Numbered from the stretch's first letter, positions 34,616-43,669 are shown. The stretch is 64,000 nt of DNA from Pseudomonas hunanensis (GCF_013393325.1 NZ_QJRC01000073.1:62001-126000), one strand, 5' to 3'. Notes: generated from the letters alone by a model not told the origin. Numbers and translations are program-made.

Positions 34616-36640
34616 TCAAGCGCCAAGAGCCTGCATCGGCAGCGGGTATACCTGGGCAAAACTCACGTTGTCGGTTTGGTCCACGCGTTTCTTCAACCGC
34701 TCGTTGAACGCCCGGCTTACCGCATACTGCCCGCCGGAAATGGTGCGGAACTGCGCCGTCAGCACAAAGCCGTTCAAGTCCATGCGGTCCACGCCGAACA
34801 CTTGCAATGGCCCCTGCAGGTTGATGCGCAGCAGCGGATCTTCGCTGATCGACTTGCCCACTTCATGGATCAGTGCCAGCGACGCATCCACATCACTGTC
34901 GTAAGTGAACTGCACCGAAAAAAACGCATAAGCGAACTGCCGCGACTGGTTGGTAACCGCCTTGATCTGGCCGAACGGCACCGAGTGCACGAAGCCTTTG
35001 CCATCGCGCAGGCGCAGGGTGCGGATGGTCAGGCTTTCGACGGTACCGGCATGGCCGGAATCGAGCACCACCCAATCGCCGATGGAAATGGTGTCCTCGA
35101 TCAGGATGAACAATCCGGTGATCACATCCTGCACCAACTGCTGCGAACCGAAGCCGATGGCCAGGCCGATCACCCCGGCACCGGCCAGCAAGGGCGCAAC
35201 GTTGATGCCCAGGTTGGCCATGGTGGTGATGGTGCAGATAACGATCAGGACCACTTTGATCGCGTTACGCAGCATCGGCAGGATGGTGCGCACCCGGGTA
35301 CTTGGCTGGCGTGCGGCGCGGCGGCCGACGGCAGGCTTGAGTGCTTCCTGAATAGCGGTATCAAGCACCACCCACAGCAGCCAGGTAACCAGCAGGATCA
35401 GGCCGATGCTCGACAGCGAGTTGCTGATCGCCTGGCCCAGGCTGTTGCTCAGGGCGAAATCGATCACCGAGAAACCCCAGATGCGCCCCAGCAATTCGAT
35501 GAAGGCCACTGCCATGGCGATGCGCAATAGCGCATGGGCAAGGCTGCGCAGCAGTTCTTTGTAGGGGCGTACCCGTTGCGCCGGGTCGCTTTCCCGGGGG
35601 GCCAGCAAGTGTTGCAGCAACGTGCTGAGAAACACTGTCGATACCAGCAGCACAGTGGTCAGCAAAGCCTTCTGCAGGGCCTTCTGGCTTTCTTCACCGG
35701 CACCTACCAGGTGAATCGCCGACACCAGAATCATCAACAGGATTGGCAGGTACCACACCGCCGAAAAGATCCGCAGGGTCTCCTGCACGGCCCGGTGCTG
35801 CACACGGTCCTTCAAGCTGCGGTTGCGGATCAGGTGCGCCACCGGGCGGCGCAGGCGAATGACCAGGCTGGCGAAGATGAAGGTGGCGGTGAGACCGGTG
35901 AGCACGGCAATGCTGGCGGTGATGTTGCCGCCCAACTGGCGGGCAATCTGCGGGCTGGTAAGGGCGTCGCTCCAGGCCGCGAGGAAGCCGATCAGAAAAA
36001 GCAGCCGTGGGGCCAGGCGCTTGATCACTGCTACGGCCGGGCGCTTGTGGCCGGCATCGAACAGGGTGATCAGGCACAGAATGATCGAGGTCGAGAACAA
36101 GCCACTGCTGGTGGCGTATGCCAGGCTCAGGCCCAGCGCGCGGGCTACCGAGGGGTCGAGGAAGCGGCTGGCGTACAGCGTCAGCGGCAGGCTGGCCAGC
36201 GCTGGCAGGGTGTAGAGCAGCAGGTAGCCCAGCAGGCTGCTGGCACGTTTGCGCTCGCGCAACCACAGGGTGCAAGAAGTGCGTCTTGCGACCCAGCGCC
36301 CGAGGCTGGTGAGCGCGGCGAAACTGGCGGCCCAGGTGAATGTAAGCAACAAGAAGTTGCCGGCCAGTTGCAGCGAGTCGCTGGCCGAGTGGCGGTCGAC
36401 CAGGCGTTCGACCTCTTTGGCGGCGCGATCGGTGCGCAAGCGCCAGGCATCCACCAGGTGGGCGTCGAGGTCCAGCTCCTGGGCGGCGCTGTCCAGGCCG
36501 TCGGCCAAGGCGCCAAGCAGCCCGCCTTGCAGTACTGGTTCGGGTTCGGCGGCTTGTTCTTCGGTGGGGGTGGGGTCGGCGGCAAGCAGGTGGGTGCTCA
36601 GCAGGCAGCCGAGCAACAGGGTAGAGAGAAAGCGCAGCAC
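34616..36640 (-). CDS. large MscS-family mechanosensitive channel
   Basis: This 674-residue protein has a signal peptide (MLRFLSTLLLGCLLSTHLLAA), a periplasmic segment to about 95 and many membrane helices (about 100-480). The MscS pore and beta domain reads APLLAGAGVIGLAIGFGSQQLVQDVITGLFILIEDTISIGDWV and LRDGKGFVHSVPFGQI. The C-terminal cytoplasmic domain runs to residue 674. The size matches MscM/YbdG-like large channels that release solutes on osmotic downshock. GTG 36640 follows AAGGAG. Confidence 0.92.
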   Translation of the reverse strand: MLRFLSTLLLGCLLSTHLLAADPTPTEEQAAEPEPVLQGGLLGALADGLDSAAQELDLDAHLVDAWRLRTDRAAKEVERLVDRHSASDSLQLAGNFLLLTFTWAASFAALTSLGRWVARRTSCTLWLRERKRASSLLGYLLLYTLPALASLPLTLYASRFLDPSVARALGLSLAYATSSGLFSTSIILCLITLFDAGHKRPAVAVIKRLAPRLLFLIGFLAAWSDALTSPQIARQLGGNITASIAVLTGLTATFIFASLVIRLRRPVAHLIRNRSLKDRVQHRAVQETLRIFSAVWYLPILLMILVSAIHLVGAGEESQKALQKALLTTVLLVSTVFLSTLLQHLLAPRESDPAQRVRPYKELLRSLAHALLRIAMAVAFIELLGRIWGFSVIDFALSNSLGQAISNSLSSIGLILLVTWLLWVVLDTAIQEALKPAVGRRAARQPSTRVRTILPMLRNAIKVVLIVICTITTMANLGINVAPLLAGAGVIGLAIGFGSQQLVQDVITGLFILIEDTISIGDWVVLDSGHAGTVESLTIRTLRLRDGKGFVHSVPFGQIKAVTNQSRQFAYAFFSVQFTYDSDVDASLALIHEVGKSISEDPLLRINLQGPLQVFGVDRMDLNGFVLTAQFRTISGGQYAVSRAFNERLKKRVDQTDNVSFAQVYPLPMQALGA

Positions 36641-36731
36641 TGGAGTACTCCTTGGGCCGGGGTGAGCGGGGCAGGGTTACTCAAGGAACTGATGGGTAAA
36701 GGGTATGGAAAGTTCGATTGTTGTATGGCCT

Positions 36732-36773
36732 GTGCCGGTCCCTTCGTGAGCTTGCCCGCGAAGGGGCCGGCAC
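36732..36773. repeat. REP hairpin
   Basis: GTGCCGG...CCTTCGTGAGC TTG CCCGCGAAGG...CCGGCAC forms an imperfect long stem of the P. putida REP type, between the MscS gene and the sulfate-binding protein gene (both minus). Confidence 0.75.
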
Positions 36774-36785
36774 TGCCTGTATCAG

Positions 36786-37784
36786 TTACTGACCGCTATA
36801 GATCTGGTCAAACACCCCGCCATCATTGAAGTGGGTTTTCTGCACGGTGCGCCAGTCACCAAAGGTTTTTTCCACCGACAGGAAGTCCACTTTCGGGAAG
36901 CGGTCGGTGTACTTGGCCAGTACCGTCGCATCGCGCGGGCGCAGGTAGTTGTTGGCGGCGATCTCCTGGGCTTCTGGCGACCACAGGTACTTCAGGTATT
37001 CCTCGGCCACGGCCTGGGTGCCTTTCTTGGCCACCACCTTGTCGACCACGCTCACCGGCGGCTCGGCTTCTGCCGACACGCTTGGGTAGACCACTTCGAA
37101 CTGGTCGCGGCCGAACTCGCGAGCGATCATTTCGGCTTCGTTCTCGAAGGTGACCAGCACGTCGCCGATCTGGTTGGTCATGAAGGTGGTGGTGGCGGCG
37201 CGGCCGCCAGTGTCCAGGACGGGGGCCTGCTTGAACAGTTTGCCGACGAAATCGCGGGCTTTGCTTTCATCACCGCCTTGCTTGAGCACGTAGCCCCAGG
37301 CCGACAGGTAGGTGTAGCGGCCATTACCCGAGGTTTTCGGGTTGGGCACGATCACCTGCACGCCGTCCTTAAGCAGGTCGGGCCAGTCTTTCAGGGCTTT
37401 TGGGTTGCCCTTGCGCACGATGAACACTGTGGCCGAGGTGAACGGTGCGCTGTTGTTCGGCAGGCGGGTTACCCAGTTGTCCGGCACCAGCTTGCCGTTG
37501 TCGACCAGGGCGTTGATGTCGGTGGCCATGTTCATGGTGATGACATCGGCCGGCAGGCCATCGATCACCGCACGCGCCTGCTTGCTGGAGCCGCCGAAGG
37601 ACATCTGCACGTTGACCTTCTCTTTGTGCTCGGCTTCCCAGTGTTTCTGGAAGGCTGGGTTGTAGTCCTTGTAGAAGTCGCGCATCACGTCGTAGGAAAC
37701 GTTGAGCAGGGTAGGGGCGGCCTGGGCGAGGTTACCCAGGGCCAGGCCTGCGGCGAGCAGTGAGGCGGTGAAGAGTTTTTTCAC
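36786..37784 (-). CDS. sbp: periplasmic sulfate-binding protein
   Basis: This 332-residue protein has a signal peptide (MKKLFTASLLAAGLALGNLAQA). The body carries LLNVSYDVMRDFYKDYNPAF, SFGGSSKQARAVIDGLPADVITMN and VIVPNPKTSGNGRYTYLSAWGY, the sulfate/thiosulfate-binding protein signature. It would deliver sulfate to a CysTWA ABC transporter, not encoded in this window. GTG 37784 follows AAGGAAG. An orphan Sbp is common in Pseudomonas. Confidence 0.93.
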   Translation of the reverse strand: MKKLFTASLLAAGLALGNLAQAAPTLLNVSYDVMRDFYKDYNPAFQKHWEAEHKEKVNVQMSFGGSSKQARAVIDGLPADVITMNMATDINALVDNGKLVPDNWVTRLPNNSAPFTSATVFIVRKGNPKALKDWPDLLKDGVQVIVPNPKTSGNGRYTYLSAWGYVLKQGGDESKARDFVGKLFKQAPVLDTGGRAATTTFMTNQIGDVLVTFENEAEMIAREFGRDQFEVVYPSVSAEAEPPVSVVDKVVAKKGTQAVAEEYLKYLWSPEAQEIAANNYLRPRDATVLAKYTDRFPKVDFLSVEKTFGDWRTVQKTHFNDGGVFDQIYSGQ

Positions 37785-37900
37785 GTTGCTTCCTTGTTCT
37801 TGAAGAGTATTGGGGCAGATTGCCAGCGACTATAGCGGGTGGCTCGAAGTGGGTTAAAGAACAAAAAACACTTTGGTTATTCCGCTGCAAGTACAGGGCC

Positions 37901-38722
37901 TCAGTGCTTGGGAAACAGCCCATTCCCACACCGGGAACAGAACGCCGCCCCATGCTCATGGGTCTTCTTTTGGCAGGTTGGGCAATCATGCTGCAGTTGC
38001 TCCCCACGCATGGCGTTGGCCAGTTCTGCGGTGAAGATCCCGGTCGGCACGGCAATGATCGAATAACCGGTAATCATCACCAATGATGACAGCACCTGCC
38101 CCAGCGGCGTCTTCGGCACGATGTCGCCAAAGCCCACGGTGGTCAGGGTAACGATGGCCCAATAGATGCCTTTGGGAATGCTGGTAAAGCCATGCTCCGG
38201 CCCTTCGATCACATACATCAGCGTGCCGAACACCGTCACCAGGGTCGATACCGTCACCAGGAACACGATGATCTTCTGCTTGCTGCCGCGCAGCGCCTCC
38301 ATCAGGTAATGGGCCTGCTTGAGGTACGGGCTGAGCTTCAGTACGCGGAAGATCCGCAGCATCCGAATAACCCGGATGATCAGCAGGTACTGGGCGTCGC
38401 TGTAGTACAGGGCGATGATGCCCGGCACGATCGCCAGCAAGTCGACCAGGCCATAGAAACTGAAGGCGTAGCGCAAGGGCTTGGGGGAGCAGTACAGGCG
38501 GGTGATGTACTCGGCCAGGAAGATCGCGGTAAAGCCCCATTCGATGGCGGCCAGCAGACCGGCGTAGCCTTGGTGCACTTTGTCGATGCTGTCGAGGATC
38601 ACCGTGACCAGGCTGGCCAGGATGATCAGCAGGAGGATTTTGTCGAAGCGTCTTCCAGCCACGGTGTCAGTCTGGAAGACCATGATATAGAGGCGTTCGC
38701 GTAGCGATTGCGGGGTAGGCAT
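37901..38722 (-). CDS. voltage-gated potassium channel-like protein with C-terminal zinc ribbon
   Basis: This 273-residue ion channel has membrane segments S1-S4 from about 28 to 145 (S4 contains RVIRMLRIFRVLKL). The pore loop TLTTVGFGDIVPKT carries the potassium selectivity filter, and S6 runs about 210-235. The tail contains two Cys-x2-Cys pairs, CPTCQKK and FCSRCGNGLF, that look like a zinc ribbon. Homologues of Kch/KvAP type set membrane potential. ATG 38722 is the likely start. Confidence 0.9.
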   Translation of the reverse strand: MPTPQSLRERLYIMVFQTDTVAGRRFDKILLLIILASLVTVILDSIDKVHQGYAGLLAAIEWGFTAIFLAEYITRLYCSPKPLRYAFSFYGLVDLLAIVPGIIALYYSDAQYLLIIRVIRMLRIFRVLKLSPYLKQAHYLMEALRGSKQKIIVFLVTVSTLVTVFGTLMYVIEGPEHGFTSIPKGIYWAIVTLTTVGFGDIVPKTPLGQVLSSLVMITGYSIIAVPTGIFTAELANAMRGEQLQHDCPTCQKKTHEHGAAFCSRCGNGLFPKH

Positions 38723-38856
38723 CGTATGTGTTCCGAGGGTGAAGCAGTAAGCCTAGAGGGTCTTAGTCCAAGACAGCAAGGCTGGACTGTTAAAACTGCT
38801 AGTTATCGGTTCGGACTGCTTGGGGCAGAATACTGGTAGGGGACTAGCACAGCGAG

Positions 38857-39645
38857 ATGAGCATGAACCAGAAAACTGGATTATTACCTGGGTCAATCGC
38901 TGTCGAAGATGTTGTGGCGAAGCGTGGCCAATCATACACAGCTTTTGGTTACTCACCGATGCTGCGCGCTCCCTCTTTAGGTTTCAATGGCGAGCGCTGT
39001 GATGGCATCTTCCATGGCTATGCGTTGGGTAACGGATATCGATTTTACAACCCGCAGCTTATGCGCTTTTCAAGTCCTGACAGCATGAGCCCGTTTGGTA
39101 AGGGCGGACCTAATACGTACTCGTATTGTCAAGGTGACCCAATAAATCGTCATGATAAATCGGGGCATTTTTGGGAGTTAATCAAGTCAGCTTTCAAGGC
39201 GGCGCCTAATGCTGCGCAAGTGGGTTCAACGTCCTCATCTCTGAATATGCTGCCGAACGAGATGATTAGTAAAATCGTAGCGGTAACGGAACCACGAGCG
39301 CTCAGAAGTTTTGCGACTACGTCTAAGAGAATGAACGCGGTGGTTGAGGAAACTCTTAAAACATCACAGCTGGATGCCATGCTGAAAAAAGAGCCAACGA
39401 ATGCAGATCAATTGGTGTTGTTAGCCAAGGTCAGCAAAGGTTTAGTAGATATTCCGAAGATCACTCCGGAGTATTATGGTTATTCACAACAAAAAATCGA
39501 CAAACTTATATTGAGGGTCAATAGAGAACCCTATTTATCAGAAATTAATAGGGTCCAAGTGATACGGGATGAAAATGAACGAATGCGATTGAGCGAGGAA
39601 ATATCAGAAGCGGTGCTTGCGGGGCTAGGGCATCCGTTTATTTAG
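38857..39645 (+). CDS. orphan RHS-core protein with F-box-like C-terminal region
   Basis: This is a 262-residue protein. Residues about 30-105 match the RHS repeat-associated core end (LGFNGERCDGIFHGYALGNGYRFYNPQLMRFSSPDSMSPFGKGGPNTYSYCQGDPINRHDKSGH), after which RHS proteins switch to a variable tail. The tail from residue 131 reads MLPNEMISKIVAVTEPRALRSF and SKRMNAVV, the spacing of a eukaryotic F-box. The last 90 residues are charged and helical. Codon use and GC are much lower than the neighbours, a sign of transfer. There is no immunity gene; the stop overlaps the urea transporter stop by 8 bases. ATG 38863 is an alternative start. Confidence 0.75.
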   Translation: MSMNQKTGLLPGSIAVEDVVAKRGQSYTAFGYSPMLRAPSLGFNGERCDGIFHGYALGNGYRFYNPQLMRFSSPDSMSPFGKGGPNTYSYCQGDPINRHDKSGHFWELIKSAFKAAPNAAQVGSTSSSLNMLPNEMISKIVAVTEPRALRSFATTSKRMNAVVEETLKTSQLDAMLKKEPTNADQLVLLAKVSKGLVDIPKITPEYYGYSQQKIDKLILRVNREPYLSEINRVQVIRDENERMRLSEEISEAVLAGLGHPFI

Positions 39646-40540
39646 TTGATTGGTGAACATTGTTGTTTGGCAGTTTTCCTGCCCTCGGCGATGTATTAGG
39701 ACGAACTAAGTGCGCGCCGACGTGAATTACCCAGCATGCAGTGACAAAAGGTGCTGTTAACGCAGGTATTGACAGAAATTTGTACAGGGGCTGCAATACC
39801 AATGCCAGTCCAATAGCCAGTAATGTCACCCCTATTTTCTCCCCTTGGCGGCTAAAGGCCAATGCCGCCAACGCGGCGTTGAAGCCATGTAGGCCCAGCC
39901 ACGCAGCCTGCGCCTGGTCGGTGAGCAGCGCCACGCCCCCACCGATGGCCGAGCCAATTACCGCCCACATGGCGGCATAGGGGTTGGCGATGAACATGCC
40001 GAGGATGATCAGCGCGCCTGCCAGGGGTTGATCGAGCAGGAAGATCTGGCCCACACCACGCGCCAGGGCATACAGCGGGTCGGCTTCGACGAAGCCGCTG
40101 GGTGAGGGGCTGGCGAGCAGCAGCGTGGCCCAGCCCAGCAGGACGAAGGGGGCGGTGTAGGCGATCAAAAGTTTGCCGCCGCGCTTGCGCCATTGGTGGG
40201 TGATGATGCTGGACAGGCCGCCGGCGGCGATGATCAGTGGTGGCAGGATCGCCGACCAGGGCAGCACGACGCTGATCAGGATGCCGATCAGCACGCCGTT
40301 GTAGCAATACAACCCGGCCTGGCGATCGGCGCGGTCGTAACCGCGGGCCTGGGCGGTGAGTAGCCCAGCCAGGGCGCCGAGCAGGGCACCACCGCCGACC
40401 AGGCTGGGCGCGGTCAGCAGGATGGCCAGCAGGCAGCACAGGCCGCACAGGGGGTTGCGCAGCAGCAGCACCTGGCTGAAGCCGTTGAGTAACGCCGTGG
40501 CCCAGTCGGGGCACGGGTTGACGAAATTTTTGGTGTACAT
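39638..40540 (-). CDS. urea transporter (UT family)
   Basis: This 300-residue protein has about ten hydrophobic segments with the internal duplication of urea channels (VLLLRNPLCGLCCLLAILL in the first half, IFLLDQPLAGALIILGMFI in the second; GLYCYNGVLIGI and GLHGFNAALAALAF are the paired LxxxN loops). It would move urea produced by AllA in this cluster. It is tail-to-tail with the RHS-core gene. ATG 40540 follows a weak ribosome binding site. Confidence 0.86.
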   Translation of the reverse strand: MYTKNFVNPCPDWATALLNGFSQVLLLRNPLCGLCCLLAILLTAPSLVGGGALLGALAGLLTAQARGYDRADRQAGLYCYNGVLIGILISVVLPWSAILPPLIIAAGGLSSIITHQWRKRGGKLLIAYTAPFVLLGWATLLLASPSPSGFVEADPLYALARGVGQIFLLDQPLAGALIILGMFIANPYAAMWAVIGSAIGGGVALLTDQAQAAWLGLHGFNAALAALAFSRQGEKIGVTLLAIGLALVLQPLYKFLSIPALTAPFVTACWVIHVGAHLVRPNTSPRAGKLPNNNVHQSTK

Positions 40541-40632
40541 GGGGCAGTCAGTGAGGTTGATGGAGGGCGGTGGGCCTCTTTGGGCCTCTGTTTTCCGCAG
40601 GTTCGGTGTATTGGGAGGGCTTTGCCCTCCTA

Positions 40633-40696
40633 TCGCGACACAAGGCCGCTCCTACAAGGGATTGCGGTCTCCTGTAGGAGCGGCCTTGTGTCGCGA
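40633..40696. repeat. 24-bp inverted REP pair, copy A
   Basis: Arms 40633-40656 and 40673-40696 are perfect reverse complements starting TCGCGACACAAGGCCGCTCC. The same 24-base arms recur at 43575-43639 on the other side of pykF-ttuD. Confidence 0.85.
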
Positions 40697-40723
40697 AAGG
40701 GGCGCAGAGCGCCCCCGGCAATC

Positions 40724-42139
40724 TCAGATCAAAGTCTCGATCCGCAGCGTGTTAGTCGACCCCGGCTTGCCGAAAGGCACACCGGCGGTGATCAGCAGTG
40801 TGTCGCCACGGCTGGCCATACCTTGCGCCTGGGCAATTTCCAGCGCCGTAGACACCACCTCGTCGACCTGGCGCAGGCGGTCGTTGACCACCGAGTGCAC
40901 GCCCCACGCCACGCTCAGGCGGCGTGCGGTGTTCAGGTTCGGTGTCAGGTTGAGGATCGGTGCCCGTGGCCGCTCGCGCGCCGCGCGCAGGGTCGAGGCG
41001 CCCGACTCGCTGTAGTTGACCAGCACCGCCACCGGCAGGATGCCGCTGATACGGCGGATAGCGCAGCTGATGGCATCCGACACGGTGGCTTCGGCTTTTG
41101 GCCGGCCAACGTCGAGCTGGGCCTGGTAGTCCGGGCCGTTTTCCACCTGGCGGATGATCTTGCTCATCATCTGCACCGCTTCCAGCGGGTAATCACCCGA
41201 AGCGGTCTCGGCCGACAGCATCACCGCGTCGGCACCTTCGGCCACGGCATTGGCCACGTCGGTGACTTCGGCACGGGTAGGCGCTGGCGAGAAACGCATG
41301 GATTCGAGCATCTGCGTGGCCACCACCACCGGTTTGCCCAGTTGGCGGCAAGTGCCGATGATGCGCTTCTGGATCTGCGGCACGCTTTCGGCCGGCACTT
41401 CCACGCCCAGGTCACCACGGGCCACCATGATCGCGTCTGCCAGTTCGGCGATGGCTTGCAGTTGCTCGACCGCCGAGGGTTTTTCGATCTTGGCCATCAG
41501 GTAGGCGCGGTCGCCGATAAGCTGGCGCGCTTCGACGATGTCTTCAGGGCGCTGGACGAACGACAGGGCCACCCAGTCCACGCCCAACTCCAGGCCGAAG
41601 GCCAGGTCGCGGCGGTCCTTTTCGGTGAGCGGAGAGAGGTCGAGCACCGCTTGCGGTACGTTGACGCCTTTGCGGTCGGACAGCTCGCCACCGTTCAGCA
41701 CTTCGGTGTCGATGGCATCGCTGTGCTTGGCGGTGACGCGCAGGCGCAGCTTGCCGTCGTCCAGCAGCAGGTCCATGCCGGGTTCGAGGGCAGCGATGAT
41801 TTCGGGGTGCGGCAGGTTGACCCGGCGGTTGTCGCCCGGGGTTTTGTCCAGGTCCAGGCGCAGGGCCTGGCCGCGTTGCAACTGTACCTTGCCCTCAGCG
41901 AAGCGGCCCACGCGCAGCTTTGGCCCTTGCAGGTCCATGAGGATGCCCAGCGGGTAGTTGAGTTGCTGCTCGACTTCGCGGATCCACTGGTAGCGCAGGG
42001 CGTGGTCGGCATGCTCGCCGTGGCTGAAGTTGAGGCGGAAGATGTTCACCCCGGCTTCGACAAGCTGGCGGATGTCGTCGATGCCGTTGATCGCAGGGCC
42101 AAGGGTGGCGAGGATCTTTACTTTTTTATCAGGCGTCAT
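40724..42139 (-). CDS. pykF: pyruvate kinase
   Basis: This 471-residue enzyme converts phosphoenolpyruvate and ADP to pyruvate and ATP. Motifs are KILATLGPAINGIDD at the start, LNFSHGEHADH, the catalytic lysine in MAKIEKPSAVEQL, ARGDLGVEVPAE, ATQMLESM and SAETASGDYP. Here it completes glyoxylate-to-pyruvate flux after TtuD glycerate kinase. The start overlaps the ttuD stop by 4 bases (ATGA), so the two are coupled. Pseudomonas usually carries a second gene, pykA, elsewhere. Confidence 0.95.
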   Translation of the reverse strand: MTPDKKVKILATLGPAINGIDDIRQLVEAGVNIFRLNFSHGEHADHALRYQWIREVEQQLNYPLGILMDLQGPKLRVGRFAEGKVQLQRGQALRLDLDKTPGDNRRVNLPHPEIIAALEPGMDLLLDDGKLRLRVTAKHSDAIDTEVLNGGELSDRKGVNVPQAVLDLSPLTEKDRRDLAFGLELGVDWVALSFVQRPEDIVEARQLIGDRAYLMAKIEKPSAVEQLQAIAELADAIMVARGDLGVEVPAESVPQIQKRIIGTCRQLGKPVVVATQMLESMRFSPAPTRAEVTDVANAVAEGADAVMLSAETASGDYPLEAVQMMSKIIRQVENGPDYQAQLDVGRPKAEATVSDAISCAIRRISGILPVAVLVNYSESGASTLRAARERPRAPILNLTPNLNTARRLSVAWGVHSVVNDRLRQVDEVVSTALEIAQAQGMASRGDTLLITAGVPFGKPGSTNTLRIETLI

Positions 42140-43410
42140 GATTGGGCAGTCTCGAGGATCAGGATGGCGCGGAAGTCGTTGACGTTGGTGCGGGTCGGCT
42201 CGGTGACGATCAGCGCATCCAGCGCGGCGAAGTAGCCATAGCCGTTGTTGTTGTCCAACTCGTCGCTGGCCGACAGGCCCAGGGCTTCGGCGCGGGCGTA
42301 GCTGGCCGGGGTCATGAAGGCACCGGCGTTTTCTTCCGAGCCATCGATGCCGTCGGTGTCGCCGGCCAGGGCGTACACACCCGGCAGGCCTTTCAGGCTT
42401 TCGGTGAGGCTGAGCAGGAACTCGGCGTTGCGCCCGCCACGGCCATTGCCGCGCACGGTTACGGTGGTTTCGCCACCCGACAGGATCACGCAGGGCGCCT
42501 TCAGCGGCTGGCCGTGTTGAACGATTTGCCGGGCAATGCCGGCGTGTACCTTGGCCACTTCGCGTGATTCACCTTCCAGGTCACCGAGGATCAGTGGGCT
42601 GAAGCCGGCCTGGCGGGCTTTGACCGCGGCAGCTTCGAGCGACTGCTGGGGCTTGGCGATCAGCTGGAAGTGGCTGCGGGCCAGGGCTGGGTCATCGGCC
42701 TTGACGGTTTCCGAGGCTGGGTTGTTCAGCCAGTCGATGACCGCTTTCGGCGCTTCGATGTTGTAGCGTTTGAGAATGGCCAGGGCGTCGGCCGAGGTGC
42801 TCGGGTCGGCCACGGTGGGGCCGGAGGCAATTACCGTGGCGAGGTCGCCCGGCACATCGGAAATGGCATAGGTGTACACCGTGGCCGGCCAGCAGGCCTT
42901 GGCCAGGCGGCCGCCTTTGATCGCCGAGAGGTGTTTGCGTACGCAGTTCATCTCGCCGATGGTGGCGCCGGATTTGAGCAGCGCCTTGTTGATCTGCTGC
43001 TTGTCGGCCAGGGTCAGGCCTTCGGCAGGCAGGGCCAGCAGTGCCGAGCCCCCGCCAGACAGCAGGAAGATGACGCGGTCGTCTTCGTTGAGGTTGCTGA
43101 CCAGTTCCAGCACGCGCTTGGCCACGGCCAGGCCGGCGGCATCCGGGACCGGGTGGGCGGCTTCGACCACTTCGATTTTTTGGCAGTTGGCGCCGTGGCC
43201 GTAACGGGTAACGACCAGGCCAGAGACTTCGCCCTGCCAGCTTTTCTCGACCACTTCGGCCATGGCAGCTGCGGCTTTGCCGGCGCCGATGACGATGACC
43301 CGGCCGCTACGGTCGGCGGGCAGGTAGGGTTCGAGAACTTGACGGGGGTGGGCGGCGGCGATGGCTGTGTCGAACAGTTCGCGGAGAAGTTTTTGCGGAT
43401 CGACCGACAT
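42136..43410 (-). CDS. ttuD: glycerate 2-kinase / hydroxypyruvate reductase TtuD (MOFRL family)
   Basis: This 424-residue protein of the GckA/TtuD type has an N-terminal GARTFASE-like kinase domain (VIVIGAGKAAAAMAEVVEKSW, FLLSGGGSALLALPAEGL, VRKHLSAIKGGRLA) and a C-terminal MOFRL domain (ILSGGETTVTVRGNGRGGRNAEF, GDTDGIDGSEENAGAF). It phosphorylates D-glycerate made by GlxR. ATG 43410 follows GGGAGCC. The leader contains an Hfq/Crc-type A-rich motif and is preceded by a terminator-like hairpin, suggesting regulation separate from glxR. Confidence 0.92.
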   Translation of the reverse strand: MSVDPQKLLRELFDTAIAAAHPRQVLEPYLPADRSGRVIVIGAGKAAAAMAEVVEKSWQGEVSGLVVTRYGHGANCQKIEVVEAAHPVPDAAGLAVAKRVLELVSNLNEDDRVIFLLSGGGSALLALPAEGLTLADKQQINKALLKSGATIGEMNCVRKHLSAIKGGRLAKACWPATVYTYAISDVPGDLATVIASGPTVADPSTSADALAILKRYNIEAPKAVIDWLNNPASETVKADDPALARSHFQLIAKPQQSLEAAAVKARQAGFSPLILGDLEGESREVAKVHAGIARQIVQHGQPLKAPCVILSGGETTVTVRGNGRGGRNAEFLLSLTESLKGLPGVYALAGDTDGIDGSEENAGAFMTPASYARAEALGLSASDELDNNNGYGYFAALDALIVTEPTRTNVNDFRAILILETAQS

Positions 43411-43426
43411 GGCAGGCTCCCAATTA

Positions 43427-43434
43427 TTGTTGTT
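43427..43434 (-). promoter_or_regulatory. Crc/Hfq-type motif AACAACAA before ttuD
   Basis: On the minus strand AACAACAATAATT directly precedes the GGGAG ribosome binding site. It matches the AANAANAA target of Crc-Hfq catabolite repression in Pseudomonas. Confidence 0.6.
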
Positions 43435-43444
43435 CTGCAGAATC

Positions 43445-43489
43445 AAAAACGCCCCTGGAACTGCCTCCGTGCAGGCCGAACCAGGGGCG
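43445..43489 (-). terminator. terminator/attenuator upstream of ttuD
   Basis: On the minus strand a 9-bp stem CGCCCCTGG/CCAGGGGCG, loop 22 bases with an inner GCCT/AGGC pair, is followed by TTTTT. It lies 34 bases before the ttuD start, so readthrough from glxR should be limited. Confidence 0.7.
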
Positions 43490-43574
43490 GGTGTTGCTCG
43501 GTGCTACCGCTGAACCTGTGGTCGCAGGTTCAATGGTGTTTGCTCTGGAATCCTGGGGGCGCTTTGCGCCCCTT

Positions 43575-43639
43575 TCGCGACACAAGGCCGCTCCTACAGG
43601 GGATTGCGTACCGCTTGTAGGAGCGGCCTTGTGTCGCGA
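43575..43639. repeat. 24-bp inverted REP pair, copy B
   Basis: Arms 43575-43598 and 43616-43639 are identical to those at 40633-40696. The pair lies between glxR and ttuD and, with copy A, brackets pykF-ttuD. Confidence 0.85.
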
Positions 43640-43669
43640 TCGGGCTGCGCAGCAGCCCCCGAATTCAGG

